From: Catellatospora citrea
GTDB taxonomy: Bacteria > Actinomycetota > Actinomycetes > Mycobacteriales > Micromonosporaceae
Direction of reading: 5' to 3'
NCBI RefSeq assembly: GCF_003610235.1
Contig: NZ_RAPR01000001.1
Location: 8,184,001 to 8,248,000 of the forward strand
Length of the DNA: 64,000 nt
Each line of letters opens with the position of its first letter. Within the stretch, counting starts at the first letter, position 1. The position numbers and the translations under genes were made by a program. The notes under the pieces are model-generated. The model made no database searches and had not been told where the DNA came from. It worked only from the letters and a program-made list of their open reading frames with translations. Shown here one piece after another: positions 16,801-24,971 of the stretch.

Positions 16801-18770
16801 CCGAACAGCTGGTTGATGTCGACCAGCGACCGGCCGTTCGGGGTGACCTGCATCGTGTACAGCTTGTTCTGGTTCCACTCGCCGAAGATCGCCTTGCCGT
16901 CGAAGTACTGCGGCCACTTGCGGTCCGACGTCGACGCGGCGTTGTAGCGGTAGACCGGCCCGCCCATCGGCGCGCCGCCTCCGCCGATCTCCGGGAACAG
17001 CGGGTTGCCGCCGTAGTCGTAGTCGACCGTGGCGGGCTGCGCGGCCGGCAGGTTGGTCAGGCCGGTGTTGTTCGGCGAGTTGTTCACTGGAGCCGCGCAG
17101 TTGTACTTCGCGCCCGACGGCCCGGACGGGAACGTGTAGTCGTTGTACGCGTAGTTCGCCCCGATGCAGTACGGCCAGCCGTAGTTGCCCGCCTGCCCGA
17201 TGATGTTCCACTCCACGGTGCCCTCGGGGCCCCGGTTGGGGTCGGTCGCGCCCGCGTCAGGGCCGTAGTCGGCGACGTAAAGCGTGTTGGTGGCCGGGTC
17301 GGTGCCGATCCGGAACGGGTTGCGGAAGCCCATCGCGTAGATCTCGGGCCGGGTCAGCGCGGTGCCCGGCGCGAACAGGTTGCCGCTCGGGATCGTGTAC
17401 GTCCCGTCGGCCTGCGGCCTGATCCGCAGCACCTTGCCCCGCAGGTCGTTGGTGTTGCCCGAGCTCTTCTGCGAGTCGAAGTCCGACCGGCCCGCCCGCT
17501 CGTCGAGCGGCGCGAAGCCGTTGGACTCGAACGGGTTCGTGTTGTCGCCGGTCGCCAGGTAGAGGTTGCCCGCCGCGTCGAAGGTCATCGAGCCGCCCGC
17601 GTGGCAGCAGGTGTTGCGCTGCGTGGCGACCTGGACCAGCACCTTCTCGGTGGCCGTGCTGATCGTGTCCCCGGAGACGGTGAACCGCGACAGCTGGTTG
17701 CGGGCCGAGCCGGTGGTGGGGGAGTAGTACAGGTAGATGAAGCCGTTGCTCGCGAACCCGGGGTCCAGGCGCATGCCGAGCAGGCCGTCCTCGTTGCCGG
17801 TGAACACCGGCAGGGTCAGCGCGGTCACCGTGGTGCCCGTGCTCGGCTTGATGATCTGCACCCGGCCGTCGCGCTCGATGTAGAAGACCCGGCCGTCGGC
17901 GGCCACGTCCAGTTCCATCGGGTTGCTGGTGTTGCTGTCCAGGGCGACCTTCTGGAAGCTCGCCGTGCTGGTGGCGGTGCAGTCGCCCGCGACCTGGCCC
18001 GCGGCCGTGCGGATGCCGCCGAGCAGGTGGTTGAGGAAGTTCGTGTCGCTGTACGACGCCGCGGTGTGCCCGAGCGCGGTGTACCAGGACCGGCCGCCGT
18101 CGTACGGCTTGCACCAGGCGACCGGGTGGTCCGCGCCCATCGCGGAGCCGCCCGGCGCGTAGCTGCGCTCGTCGAGGCTCGCCAGCACGTGCGCATTCGT
18201 CCGAGGATTCGTCTGGAACGAGTACCACTCGTCGAAGCGCGACCACAGCGGCGGCAGGCCCGCCGTCGACGGGTGCGCCGGGTCCTCGACCTTCACCGTG
18301 GCGGTCTGCTCGGCCGGGTGGCTGGAGAAGTACGCGCCGACCAGGCTGCCGTACCAGGACCAGCCGTACTCGGTGTCGGACGCGGCGTGCACGCCCGCGA
18401 AGCCGCCGCCCGCGCGGATGTAGCGCTCGAAGGCGGCCTGCTGGGTGGCGTCGAGCACGTCGCCGGTGGTCGACAGGAACACCACCGCGGCGTACTTGGC
18501 CAGGTTGGTGTCGTTGAACGCGGTGGCGTCCTCGGTGGCGTCGACGGTGAACCCGTTGGCGGTGCCGAGGTTGCGGATGGCGGTGACGCCGGTCGGGATC
18601 GAGTCGTGGCGGAACCCGGCGGTCTTGGAGAAGACCAGCACCGAGAACGGGGCCGCGTCGGCGCGCTGCGGCACGGCGAGCAGACCCGCGGCCGCGGCCA
18701 GCACGACTACGGCCAGCAGGCGCAACAGCCTGGACAGGGGCGGATGCAGGGACGATGACGCGAGGGGCAT
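13842..18770 (-). CDS. Giant secreted ThuA / glucose-sorbosone dehydrogenase protein with carbohydrate-binding modules
   Basis: A 1,642-residue exported protein with a signal peptide (to about residue 40, PQRADAA). Modules in order: ThuA-like domain (about 42-260; VLVFSKTAGFRHDSI, GVHAASDTEYGW); six-bladed glucose/sorbosone dehydrogenase propeller (about 275-700; GLLGMRLDPGF, MGFRNPFRIGTDP, GQAGNYGWPYC); PKD domain (about 705-785; YAWTFGDGGAS); a linker domain (about 790-895); CBM6-type module (about 902-1040); choice-of-anchor-D Ig module (about 1048); F5/8 type C module (about 1146-1290); two more Ig modules (about 1295 and 1398); and a second F5/8 C module (about 1505-1642). The start has GAGGAG seven bases before ATG. 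The layout suggests an enzyme for a complex sugar or cell-wall glycan outside the cell. The substrate is unknown. Confidence 0.92.
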   Translation of the reverse strand: MPLASSSLHPPLSRLLRLLAVVVLAAAAGLLAVPQRADAAPFSVLVFSKTAGFRHDSIPTGVTAIRNLGTANGFTVDATEDATAFNDTNLAKYAAVVFLSTTGDVLDATQQAAFERYIRAGGGFAGVHAASDTEYGWSWYGSLVGAYFSSHPAEQTATVKVEDPAHPSTAGLPPLWSRFDEWYSFQTNPRTNAHVLASLDERSYAPGGSAMGADHPVAWCKPYDGGRSWYTALGHTAASYSDTNFLNHLLGGIRTAAGQVAGDCTATSTASFQKVALDSNTSNPMELDVAADGRVFYIERDGRVQIIKPSTGTTVTALTLPVFTGNEDGLLGMRLDPGFASNGFIYLYYSPTTGSARNQLSRFTVSGDTISTATEKVLVQVATQRNTCCHAGGSMTFDAAGNLYLATGDNTNPFESNGFAPLDERAGRSDFDSQKSSGNTNDLRGKVLRIRPQADGTYTIPSGNLFAPGTALTRPEIYAMGFRNPFRIGTDPATNTLYVADYGPDAGATDPNRGPEGTVEWNIIGQAGNYGWPYCIGANYAYNDYTFPSGPSGAKYNCAAPVNNSPNNTGLTNLPAAQPATVDYDYGGNPLFPEIGGGGAPMGGPVYRYNAASTSDRKWPQYFDGKAIFGEWNQNKLYTMQVTPNGRSLVDINQLFGSMSFLRPMDLEFGPDGAMYLIEWGTGFGGNNADSGVYRIDYIAGDQNPIAVASGNPTSGGVPLTVQFSSAGSRDPAGQPITYAWTFGDGGASTAANPSHTYATAGNFNAQLTVRDPGGRTAVANVPITVGNTAPTVTLTAPADGGFFAWGDQVRFTVTVTDPEDGTINCSRVNVQYYLGHDAHAHPLQGYTGCTGVIQTSMGTGHGDDADIFAVIEASYTDLGGGGAAPQTGRATVKLQPKHKQAEFFNSTGRAPGAIGGGDPGVQREATSDTAGGFQNIGFIEDGDYWSYTPVNLRNITSARFRVASPGSGGRIEVRTGAPDGPLVGTATFGGTGGWQTYADATATLSASTTTGPLYLVAKNPVGDTGQGSIFNVNWVDFVGQGVADGSQLQVSPGSLAFGSVNVGTTTAAQIVTVSNPGTAAASISAVTVSGQYTQTNTCGSSLAAGASCTVSVRFAPTSAGTQNGTLSVANSTTASPLTVALTGTGVSSTTNLAIGAAMSASSSNGGFPASAANDDNTGSYWESNNNAFPQWLQADLGSAKQVSSVTLKLPPPSAWGARTQTLSITGSTDGTNFSTLKASAGYLFDPATGNTATATFTAASVRYLRVTITANTGWPAGQVSELQIFGGGGQPGPATLAANPTSVAFGNQNVGTTSGGSAVTITNTGGTAAVISAVSASSQFAASGCVGTLAAGATCAVTVTFSPTSAGAKTGTLTVTSNASNPSLTVGLTGTGTTVQTPATLAANPTSIAFPNTNVGSTVTRTTQISNTGGTTASISSVTVSGSGFSLSANGCGSALAPGANCTVTVAFAPTSAGAKTGTLTVASSAANPTLSVGLTGTGTTATSSNLALGKPVTAGHVQNYVPGNAVDGDANSYWESPNNAFPQSITVDLGGSASLSSIVLKLPSAWGARTQTLSVLGSADGSTFATIVGSAAYQFNPTGNTVTITLPANTTARHVRLTFTANTGWPAAQLSDFQVIGVLG

Positions 18771-18908
18771 GGACGGTCTCCTCGTCGGGGACGGACGGCG
18801 GAAACCCCTGGCGCGGGTGAGCGGCCCCGGAGGGGAGCGGTGCGGCGGAGCAGGGTGCGGCAGAGCCGTTGCGGCGCAGGGATTGCACCGATGTTTCGAG
18901 GCAGTCAC

Positions 18909-18960
18909 AAATTTGCACCCATGACGCTGATGCTGTCAACGCATGGCGCAAAATTTGCAC
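18909..18960. promoter_or_regulatory. Promoter of the ThuA/GSDH gene flanked by two AAATTTGCAC sites
   Basis: AAATTTGCAC occurs at 18909-18918 and 18951-18960, 42 bp apart (four helical turns). Both are embedded in short palindromes (CAAATTTG and GCAAAATTTGC) that are strikingly AT-rich here. Between them, on the - strand, is TTGACA (18934-18939), a consensus -35. A -10 would fall 17-18 bases further on, over the first site (around CAAATT). This looks like a repressor-controlled promoter. Confidence 0.45.
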
Positions 18961-19022
18961 GTGCCACGTCGAGATCCTGGAGTAACCGCGCGTGTCCGCC
19001 GGGTCCGCGGCGATCGGGCCGA

Positions 19023-19028
19023 TACCGT
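19023..19028 (+). promoter_or_regulatory. -10 box TACCGT for a leaderless amidohydrolase transcript
   Basis: TACCGT is followed by six bases and GTG 19035. The same hexamer, at seven bases from ATG, precedes the Calx-beta gene at 3362. The arrangement suggests transcription starting at or beside the start codon. Confidence 0.4.
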
Positions 19029-19034
19029 CGGCCG

Positions 19035-19910
19035 GTGAGGCCGATCATGGACTGCAACGTGCATCTGTGGGATCAGCGCGACGACCCGGTGGGCTGGCTC
19101 GCCGACCGCACCGCGGTGCGGGACCTGCTCGGCGACTACGACTCGCTGCCCGAGGTCTACACGCTGGCCGACTACCGCGCCGAGACCGCCGCGCACCCGG
19201 TGAACGGCGTGGTCTGGTCCGACGCGGGCAGCGCCGACCCGCTGCACGCCGCCGCCTGGGTCCAGCGCCAGGCCGACGCCGCCGACCTGGACGTGCTGCT
19301 GGTGACCCTGGGCGACCCCGCCTCGGCGGGCTGGCCCGCGTTCCTGCGCTCCTTCGCCGAGCTGCCCGCCGCCGCCGGGGTACGCATCCGGCTCGTCAGC
19401 GGGCTGGGCGGCGGCACGGCCCTGGCCGGGGACGCCCGCGCCCACCTGCGGCTGCTGGCCGAGCACGACCTCACACTCACCGTGGAAGCCGCCGCCGACC
19501 AGCTCGGCGAGGTGGCGCGACTGGCTCGCGAGCTGCCCCGGGTCCGCGTGGTGCTGGACCACTTCGGATGGCCCGCCGACCTCACCGCCGCCGGCTCACG
19601 CGCGCACGCGGCGGGGCTGGCCGAGGTGGCCGCCGCGCCGAACACCGCCACCCGCATCGACGCGCTCGGCACCGTGTTCGGCGACTGGACCGCCGACCGC
19701 GTGCGCCCCTGGCTGCTGGCGGCCGTGGACGCGTTCGGTGCGAGCCGGTGCATGCTCGGCTCGGACCTGCCCATCGAGCGCCTGCGCGGCGGCTTCGACC
19801 ACCTCTACGACGGGTACGAGCAGGTCTTCGCCGAGTGCACCGAACCCGAACGCGGCGACCTGTGGCACGGCACGGCCCGCCGCTGGTACGGCGGCGACGT
19901 CCCGGCCTGA
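19035..19910 (+). CDS. Amidohydrolase-family TIM-barrel hydrolase (lactonase-like)
   Basis: A 291-residue member of the amidohydrolase_2 group, which includes L-fucono- and L-rhamnono-lactonases. The N-terminal metal motif appears as DCNVHLWDQRDDP. The barrel continues through LTLTVEAAADQLGEVARLARELPRVRVVLDHFGWP, which carries the DHFG motif. The last conserved Asp lies in RCMLGSDLPIERL. A GTG at 19035 follows a TACCGT box by six bases; ATG 19047 is an alternative start. It diverges from the ThuA/GSDH gene across a 264-base region and may act on lactones that a sugar dehydrogenase would produce. That functional link is inferred. Confidence 0.82.
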   Translation: MRPIMDCNVHLWDQRDDPVGWLADRTAVRDLLGDYDSLPEVYTLADYRAETAAHPVNGVVWSDAGSADPLHAAAWVQRQADAADLDVLLVTLGDPASAGWPAFLRSFAELPAAAGVRIRLVSGLGGGTALAGDARAHLRLLAEHDLTLTVEAAADQLGEVARLARELPRVRVVLDHFGWPADLTAAGSRAHAAGLAEVAAAPNTATRIDALGTVFGDWTADRVRPWLLAAVDAFGASRCMLGSDLPIERLRGGFDHLYDGYEQVFAECTEPERGDLWHGTARRWYGGDVPA

Positions 19911-19912
19911 GG

Positions 19913-21250
19913 TCAGCGGCCGGGCAGCAGCGACGAGTAGACCCGCTCCAGCACGTCGGCCTGGTGCTGCCAGGTCCAGCCGTCGAGCAGGCCCGGCTTG
20001 TCGTAGACGGCCCGGTAGCGTTCCGGGTCGGCGAGCACGGACTTCGCCGCTCGCACGAAGTCGGCCACGTCGTCGGCGCGGAACACCTCGCCCTGGCCGG
20101 TGCTGCGCACGGTCGCGGCGAGGGTGCGCACGTCGCTGCCCACGATCGGCAGGCGGGCGTGGGAGTACTCGAAGAACTTGGTCGCCAGCGACATCTCGTG
20201 GTTGAGGTGGTGGCGGATCGGCATGACGCCGAGGTCGGCCGTGGCCAGCAGCGGCACGACCAGGTCGTGCTGGACGTAGCCCATCAGGTGGATCCGGTCG
20301 GCGACGCCCAGCTCGGCGGCCCGCTCCCGCAGCGTCGTCGCGTACGGTCCGTCCGGCTGGTTGATGATCATCGCGAGGTGCAGCCCCGGCAGCTGGGGCA
20401 GCCCTTCGACGACCAGGCCCAGGCCGCGCTGCGGCGACGCCGCCCCGCTGTAGACCATCAGCGGCACGTCCGCGCCGATGCCGCACAGCTCGCGCAGCGT
20501 CGGGGCGTCGGCCGGGCCGGGATCGTGGCTGACCTCGGGCGCGTTGAGCACCACCGCCGGGGTCACCGGCAGCCTGTGATCACGCTGCAGCCGGGCCGCG
20601 ATCTCGTCGGACACCGTGATCACCGCGTCGGCGACCGGGGCGTACTCGCGCTCGTAGGCCAGGTGCGCGGGCAACCAGCGGGCGTGGTCGCGATACGGGA
20701 TCACGCCGGGCAGGTACTCGTGCGCGTCCCAGACCAGCTTGACGTCGCGTCCCCGCGCCCGGCCGCGCTCCACCGCGCGGGCGCCCACGCCCAGCATCCG
20801 GAAGTCGTTGGCGTGCACGATGTCGGGGTCCAGCTCGTCGATGACCTTGCCGAACGCGGCCTCGAAGCTCCACAGCTGCGGCTCCAGCCGCCGCCAGGAC
20901 TTGTCACCGAGCTTGCGCTGCCAGTACCAGACCAGGGCGACGTCGACCGGGCGGCGGGCGTGCTTCACCGCGCCGGGCATGGCCGTCCGCACGCGCCGCA
21001 GCGCCGCCTTGGCGCCCCCGCCACCCCCGGCGCCGCCGGTGCCCGCGCCGCCACCGACCACGACCAGTCGCACCTGTGCGCCGCCGAGCTGCCACTCCTG
21101 CGGCTCGTTCGTCGGGGAGCGGCCGATCAGCGTCACGTCCCAGCCCGCCTCGGCCGCGGAGATCGCCTGCTTCTGGACCCGCGAGTCGCCATGGACCCCG
21201 GTGTCGACGATCATGACCACACGACCACGGCCGCGACGTTCGACTCCCAT
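19913..21250 (-). CDS. GT4-like family glycosyltransferase
   Basis: A 445-residue GT-B glycosyltransferase. The N-terminal half begins GRVVMIVDTGVHGDSRVQKQA, the usual donor-independent Rossmann domain, and contains DPDIVHANDFRMLGVGARAVE and KLVWDAHEYLPG. The C-terminal half has the GT4 nucleotide-sugar site: VYSGAASPQRGLGLVVEGL, then GVMPIRHHLNHEMSLATKFFEYSHARLPIVGSD, where the E-x7-E-like region binds the sugar nucleotide. A poly-Gly stretch (GGGAGTGGAGGGGGAK) near residue 70 is unusual. AGAGG lies seven bases before ATG 21250. It is convergent with the amidohydrolase (2 bases apart) and divergent from the next glycosyltransferase. Confidence 0.88.
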   Translation of the reverse strand: MGVERRGRGRVVMIVDTGVHGDSRVQKQAISAAEAGWDVTLIGRSPTNEPQEWQLGGAQVRLVVVGGGAGTGGAGGGGGAKAALRRVRTAMPGAVKHARRPVDVALVWYWQRKLGDKSWRRLEPQLWSFEAAFGKVIDELDPDIVHANDFRMLGVGARAVERGRARGRDVKLVWDAHEYLPGVIPYRDHARWLPAHLAYEREYAPVADAVITVSDEIAARLQRDHRLPVTPAVVLNAPEVSHDPGPADAPTLRELCGIGADVPLMVYSGAASPQRGLGLVVEGLPQLPGLHLAMIINQPDGPYATTLRERAAELGVADRIHLMGYVQHDLVVPLLATADLGVMPIRHHLNHEMSLATKFFEYSHARLPIVGSDVRTLAATVRSTGQGEVFRADDVADFVRAAKSVLADPERYRAVYDKPGLLDGWTWQHQADVLERVYSSLLPGR

Positions 21251-21430
21251 GGTCCGCCTCTCTGGGTGATGCCGGTGCCTGGGCGGATCGCAGCCTACTG
21301 GACTGCCGGCGCGCGTCCGCTCCTGATCTACGCGTGCTGCCGGCTTATTGTTACCGTTGTCGCCAGCAAGCCGCACCCGGGTGTCTCCACGCCGACCCCG
21401 GCACCCCTGCCGAGCGCTGGAGGCGCATAC

Positions 21431-22978
21431 GTGACCCCTGTCGACGTGAGTGTCATCGTCCCGGTCTACAACACGATGCCCTATCTCCGGCGCTGCATGG
21501 ACTCGCTGGTGGGGCAGACCCTCGGGCTGAACCGCATGGAGATCATCGCGGTGGACGACGGCTCGACCGACGGCAGCGCCGCGGAGCTGGCCCGCTTCGC
21601 CGACCGTTACCCCGGCAGCGTCAAGGTGGTCCGCCAGCCCAACTCGGGCGGCCCGGCCAGCCCCTGCAACCACGGCCTGCGGCTGGCCACCGGCCGGTTC
21701 GTCTTCTTCGTCGGCGCCGACGACTACCTGGGCCCCGAGGCGCTGGAGCGGTTGGTCGACGCCGCCGACCGGTACGGCTCCGAGGTCGTGCTCGGCAAGA
21801 CCGTCGGCGTCAACAGCCGCTTCATCTACCAGCAGGTCTTCGCCCGCAACGAGGCGGACATCAGCTTCGCCGGGTCCGGGCTGCCCTGGTCGCTGGCCAA
21901 CATCAAGCTGTTCTCCCGCGACCTGATCGAGCGGCACGCCATCCGCTACCCCGAGGACATGCCGATCGGCAGCGACTTCCCGTTCACGCTGGAGGCCTGC
22001 TTCCGGGCCGCGCGCATCTCGGTCGTCGCCGACTACGACTGCTACTACGCGGTGCGCCGGCTCAACGCCCAGAACGTCACCCACCTCAGCAACGCCGCCG
22101 ACCGGCTCTACTGCATGCGCCGCCTGATGGAGTTCACCGTCGGGCTGATGCCGCCCGGCAAGGACCGCGACGCGGTGCTGTCCCGGCTGTTCGCGCTCGA
22201 GGTCGCCGTCGTGCTGCGTGACGACCTGATCAACGTCGACCGCTCCGTGCAGGAGGCGGTGCACGCCTGCGTACGCGAGCTCGCCGACCGGCACCTGACC
22301 GCCGAGACCGGAGCGGAGCTGGAGGTCGAGACCCGGCTGCGCATCGGCGTCGTGCAGGCCGGCGACGTCGACGACCTGCTCGCCGTGATCGGCCAGGACG
22401 TGCACCACGGCATCGCCCCGATCGTCGTCGAGGGCGACCGCTGGTACGCCGCCTACCCCGGATTCCGTACCCCCGGCTCGTCGATCCCGGACGAGGTCTT
22501 CGAGGTCACCGCGCAGGCGGCCGGCTGGGCCGCGAAGCTCGACGCCACCCAGGCGGTGTGGCGGCGCCGCGCCGACGGCGCGACGGTGCTGGCCATCTCG
22601 GCCCGCAGCCCGCTGCCGGACCTGGCCGCGCAGGGCGAGATCCGGGTCCAGGCCGAGGACCTGACCGCGGCGGTCCAGGTCGCCGAGAGCCGCCCGGAGA
22701 CCGTGGTGCAGGCCGAGTTCGCCGTCGCCGACGTGGTCAACGCCAGCGCCGTCAGCGGGCAGCGCCGCTCGGTGCGGGTGAGCGTGCACGCCCGCGGGCA
22801 GGAGGGCTCCGCGCCGCTGCGGGCCGCCGGCCTGCGCCTGCCGCGACCCCTCATCTGGCGTCGCGGCCTGCGGGTGTACGCGATCACCCCGGCCAAGGAC
22901 CCGTCCGGCCGCCTCATGATCTCCGTCGTCCCGATGACCCCCGGCCGCATCCTGGCCCGCCTCACCCGCCGCCGCTGA
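21431..22978 (+). CDS. GT2-family glycosyltransferase with long C-terminal extension
   Basis: A 515-residue protein. The first ~250 residues are a GT-A fold GT2 domain: VSVIVPVYNTMPYLRRCMDS at the start, VDDGSTDGS for UDP binding, and FVGADDYLGPEAL as the DxD equivalent. The remaining ~260 residues form a helical plus beta-rich extension (MRRLMEFTVGLMPPGKDRD and later beta strands) of the kind seen in teichoic-acid or capsule glycerol/sugar transferases. GTG 21431 has CTGGAGG seven bases upstream. It diverges from the GT4 gene across 180 bases, so the two probably work on the same surface polysaccharide. No membrane helices are evident. Confidence 0.88.
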   Translation: MTPVDVSVIVPVYNTMPYLRRCMDSLVGQTLGLNRMEIIAVDDGSTDGSAAELARFADRYPGSVKVVRQPNSGGPASPCNHGLRLATGRFVFFVGADDYLGPEALERLVDAADRYGSEVVLGKTVGVNSRFIYQQVFARNEADISFAGSGLPWSLANIKLFSRDLIERHAIRYPEDMPIGSDFPFTLEACFRAARISVVADYDCYYAVRRLNAQNVTHLSNAADRLYCMRRLMEFTVGLMPPGKDRDAVLSRLFALEVAVVLRDDLINVDRSVQEAVHACVRELADRHLTAETGAELEVETRLRIGVVQAGDVDDLLAVIGQDVHHGIAPIVVEGDRWYAAYPGFRTPGSSIPDEVFEVTAQAAGWAAKLDATQAVWRRRADGATVLAISARSPLPDLAAQGEIRVQAEDLTAAVQVAESRPETVVQAEFAVADVVNASAVSGQRRSVRVSVHARGQEGSAPLRAAGLRLPRPLIWRRGLRVYAITPAKDPSGRLMISVVPMTPGRILARLTRRR

Positions 22979-23010
22979 CCCACCAGCCCCCCGCCCGGCC
23001 GCGCCTCCCG

Positions 23011-23075
23011 CCGCAACTCTTAAAGACCTGTGCCCTCACGACGGATGTGAGGGCACAGGTCTTTAAGAGTTGCGG
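23011..23075. repeat. Perfect 29-bp-stem hairpin, CGCAACTCTTAAAGA family
   Basis: Arms at 23011-23039 and 23047-23075 are perfect inverted repeats of 29 bases, enclosing a 7-base loop. The outer arm, CCGCAACTCTTAAAGA, recurs in the hairpin at 38683-38753. It lies 32 bases after the GT2 stop codon and probably ends that transcript. The AT-rich CTTAAAG core is unlike the surrounding DNA. Confidence 0.7.
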
Positions 23076-23139
23076 ACCGGGAAACCGGGGGGCGGGGTAT
23101 CCGGTTGCGGTGTGGGGGTGGGGGGTTGAGGATCACGGT

Positions 23140-23889
23140 GTGTTCGAGGGTGAAGAGGCGCTGGTCGGGAATGTGACCGCGGGTGTGGTGCGGGTGGGGG
23201 CGACGGTTCGGCGGCCTGCCGGGCCGTGGACCGAGGGTGTGGACGCGTTCCTGTGGCACCTGGAGCGAGCGGGGTTCACCGGCGCGCCCCGGGCGCTCGG
23301 CCGTGATGAGCAGGGCCGCCAGATGCTGGAGTACGTGTCAGGTGAGATCAGCGACGCGACCGGGACCTTTACGGTCGCGGAGCTGGCCGAGATCGGCCGG
23401 ATGCAACGCGAGCTGCACGACGCCGCGGCCGCCTTCGTCCCCGATTCCGGCACCCGCTGGGAGACGCCGATCCCGCCCGACCGGGCCGAGCTGGTCTGCC
23501 ACAACGACGTCGCGCCGTGGAACCTGGTGCGCGCCGACCGCGGCTGGGTGCTGATCGACTGGGATGGAGCTGCGCCGAGTTCCCGGCTGTGGGATCTGGC
23601 GTACGCGGCGCAGAGCATGGCCGGGATGAGCACGCGCCGCGACCCGGCGGAGTCGGCCGCCCGGCTGCGCGCCTACACCGACGGCTACGGCCTCGATCCT
23701 GTGCACGGCCCGGAACTGGCCGTGCTGCTCGGCCGCCGGGCGTGGGCCATGTACGAGCTGCTGGAGACCGGGTTCCGGGAGAACCGGCAGCCCTGGGCGC
23801 GGATCTTCACCGAGGACGGCACGTACTGGCGCGACACCGCCGCCTACCTGGATCGGCATACGGCGGTCTGGGCCGCCGCACTCGGCTGA
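23140..23889 (+). CDS. Aminoglycoside-phosphotransferase-like (APH/ChoK) kinase
   Basis: This 249-residue protein has the bilobal kinase fold of the APH family. The catalytic loop reads ELVCHNDVAPWNLV (HxDxxxxN with the catalytic Asp), and the metal-binding motif is VLIDWDGAAPSSRLWDLAYA. The N-terminal lobe is short and lacks an obvious ATP-lysine motif. Such proteins phosphorylate small molecules, and genuine antibiotic resistance cannot be inferred. GTG 23140 is taken as the start, with GAGG eight bases before it; GTG 23110 is possible. It is convergent with the epimerase gene. Confidence 0.82.
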   Translation: MFEGEEALVGNVTAGVVRVGATVRRPAGPWTEGVDAFLWHLERAGFTGAPRALGRDEQGRQMLEYVSGEISDATGTFTVAELAEIGRMQRELHDAAAAFVPDSGTRWETPIPPDRAELVCHNDVAPWNLVRADRGWVLIDWDGAAPSSRLWDLAYAAQSMAGMSTRRDPAESAARLRAYTDGYGLDPVHGPELAVLLGRRAWAMYELLETGFRENRQPWARIFTEDGTYWRDTAAYLDRHTAVWAAALG

Positions 23890-23910
23890 GCCGTCGCGCG
23901 ACGCGCCGCG

Positions 23911-24879
23911 TCAGCGTTCGTCGAGGCCGGGCAGGATCGCCGCCTCCCGCTCCGGGCCGAGGCCGCCGGCCGGCACCGGGCCCGGAGTCGAGGTCAGCCA
24001 GTCCCAGGTGGCGGCGACGGTCTGTGCGATCGGGCGGCAGCGCAGTCCGGTCGCGTGTGCGCGCTCGGCGTCGGTCTCGTGCAGTCCGCGTACGTCGCTG
24101 TCTTCCGGCACCCAGATCGGCAGGTCCGACCAGGGACGCACCCCCGCCGCCAGGACCGTGGCGGTCGGCACCCAGCGGAGTCGGGCGCGCGAGCCGCTTG
24201 CCTCGGCGCACGTCGACAGCAGCGCCCCCATCGTGGTGTGACCCGGCCGGCTGACCACGTTGTACGCGCCGCTGAGGCCCGAACGCGCCGCGTCGAGCAG
24301 CCAGCGGGCGAGATCGCGCACGTCGATGCACTGAAGTCCCAGCTCGGGCGGCCCGGGGACAGGCACGTCACCGCCGCGGGCCAGCCGCCGCAACCACCAG
24401 ACGAGCCGTTCGGGCTGCTCATGCGGGCCGAGCACCAGGCCAGGCCGGGCGAGCAGAGCCCGGTCACCGTACGTCGCCAGGACCGCGTGCTCGGCGGCCG
24501 CCTTGCGCGCCCCGAAGGTGTCCCCGTCGACGGACACCAGCGGGGACAGCTCGGTGAGTCCCCGGGTGGACAGGTCCCGGTACACCGACCGGCTCGACAC
24601 GTGGACGTACCGGCCGCAGGCAGGTTCCAGGGCGGCCGCACTGCGGGCGACGACCTGCGGCGGGCCGTCCCAGGTGTCGACGACCGCGTCCCAGGCGCGG
24701 TGGGCGAGCGGCGCGAGATCGCCCGGCTGCGTCCGGTCGCCGTGCACGGCCGCCACCCCGGCCGGCGGGGGGCCCGACACGCCGCGGTGGAACGCGGTCA
24801 CCTCCCAGCCGCGGCTGACGGCGTCGGTGGCGAGCGCCCGGCCGAGGAAGCGGGTGCCGCCGAGGATCAGCAGTCGCAT
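23911..24879 (-). CDS. NAD-dependent epimerase/dehydratase (extended SDR)
   Basis: A 322-residue extended short-chain dehydrogenase. The Rossmann motif is MRLLILGGTRFLGRALATDA (GGTxFxG, the atypical SDR5/isoflavone-reductase-like form). Then come AWDAVVDTWDGPP, a VHVSSRSVY serine/tyrosine region, ARKAAAEHAV, and the C-terminal substrate lobe (LGLQCIDVRDLARWLLDAA). The canonical YxxxK is replaced by a modified arrangement, so the catalytic activity is uncertain. The ATG at 24879 is preceded by a TAACGT box at seven bases, so the mRNA is probably leaderless. It diverges from the PadR gene. Confidence 0.85.
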   Translation of the reverse strand: MRLLILGGTRFLGRALATDAVSRGWEVTAFHRGVSGPPPAGVAAVHGDRTQPGDLAPLAHRAWDAVVDTWDGPPQVVARSAAALEPACGRYVHVSSRSVYRDLSTRGLTELSPLVSVDGDTFGARKAAAEHAVLATYGDRALLARPGLVLGPHEQPERLVWWLRRLARGGDVPVPGPPELGLQCIDVRDLARWLLDAARSGLSGAYNVVSRPGHTTMGALLSTCAEASGSRARLRWVPTATVLAAGVRPWSDLPIWVPEDSDVRGLHETDAERAHATGLRCRPIAQTVAATWDWLTSTPGPVPAGGLGPEREAAILPGLDER

Positions 24880-24931
24880 ACGCGGCACGTTAGCGGTCGG
24901 CGGCGGGTGGCGCGGCCCTTGCTCGGATGCG

Positions 24932-24949
24932 TATACTCGGAAACGAGTA
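24932..24949 (+). promoter_or_regulatory. PadR promoter and operator TACTCG-N4-CGAGTA
   Basis: A -10 box TATACT (24932-24937) overlaps a perfect inverted repeat TACTCG-GAAA-CGAGTA (24934-24949), about 23 bases before the PadR start. PadR-family regulators usually repress their own promoters from such sites, so autoregulation is likely. Confidence 0.6.
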
Positions 24950-24971
24950 ATCAAGGTGAGGGGTGGCGGGC

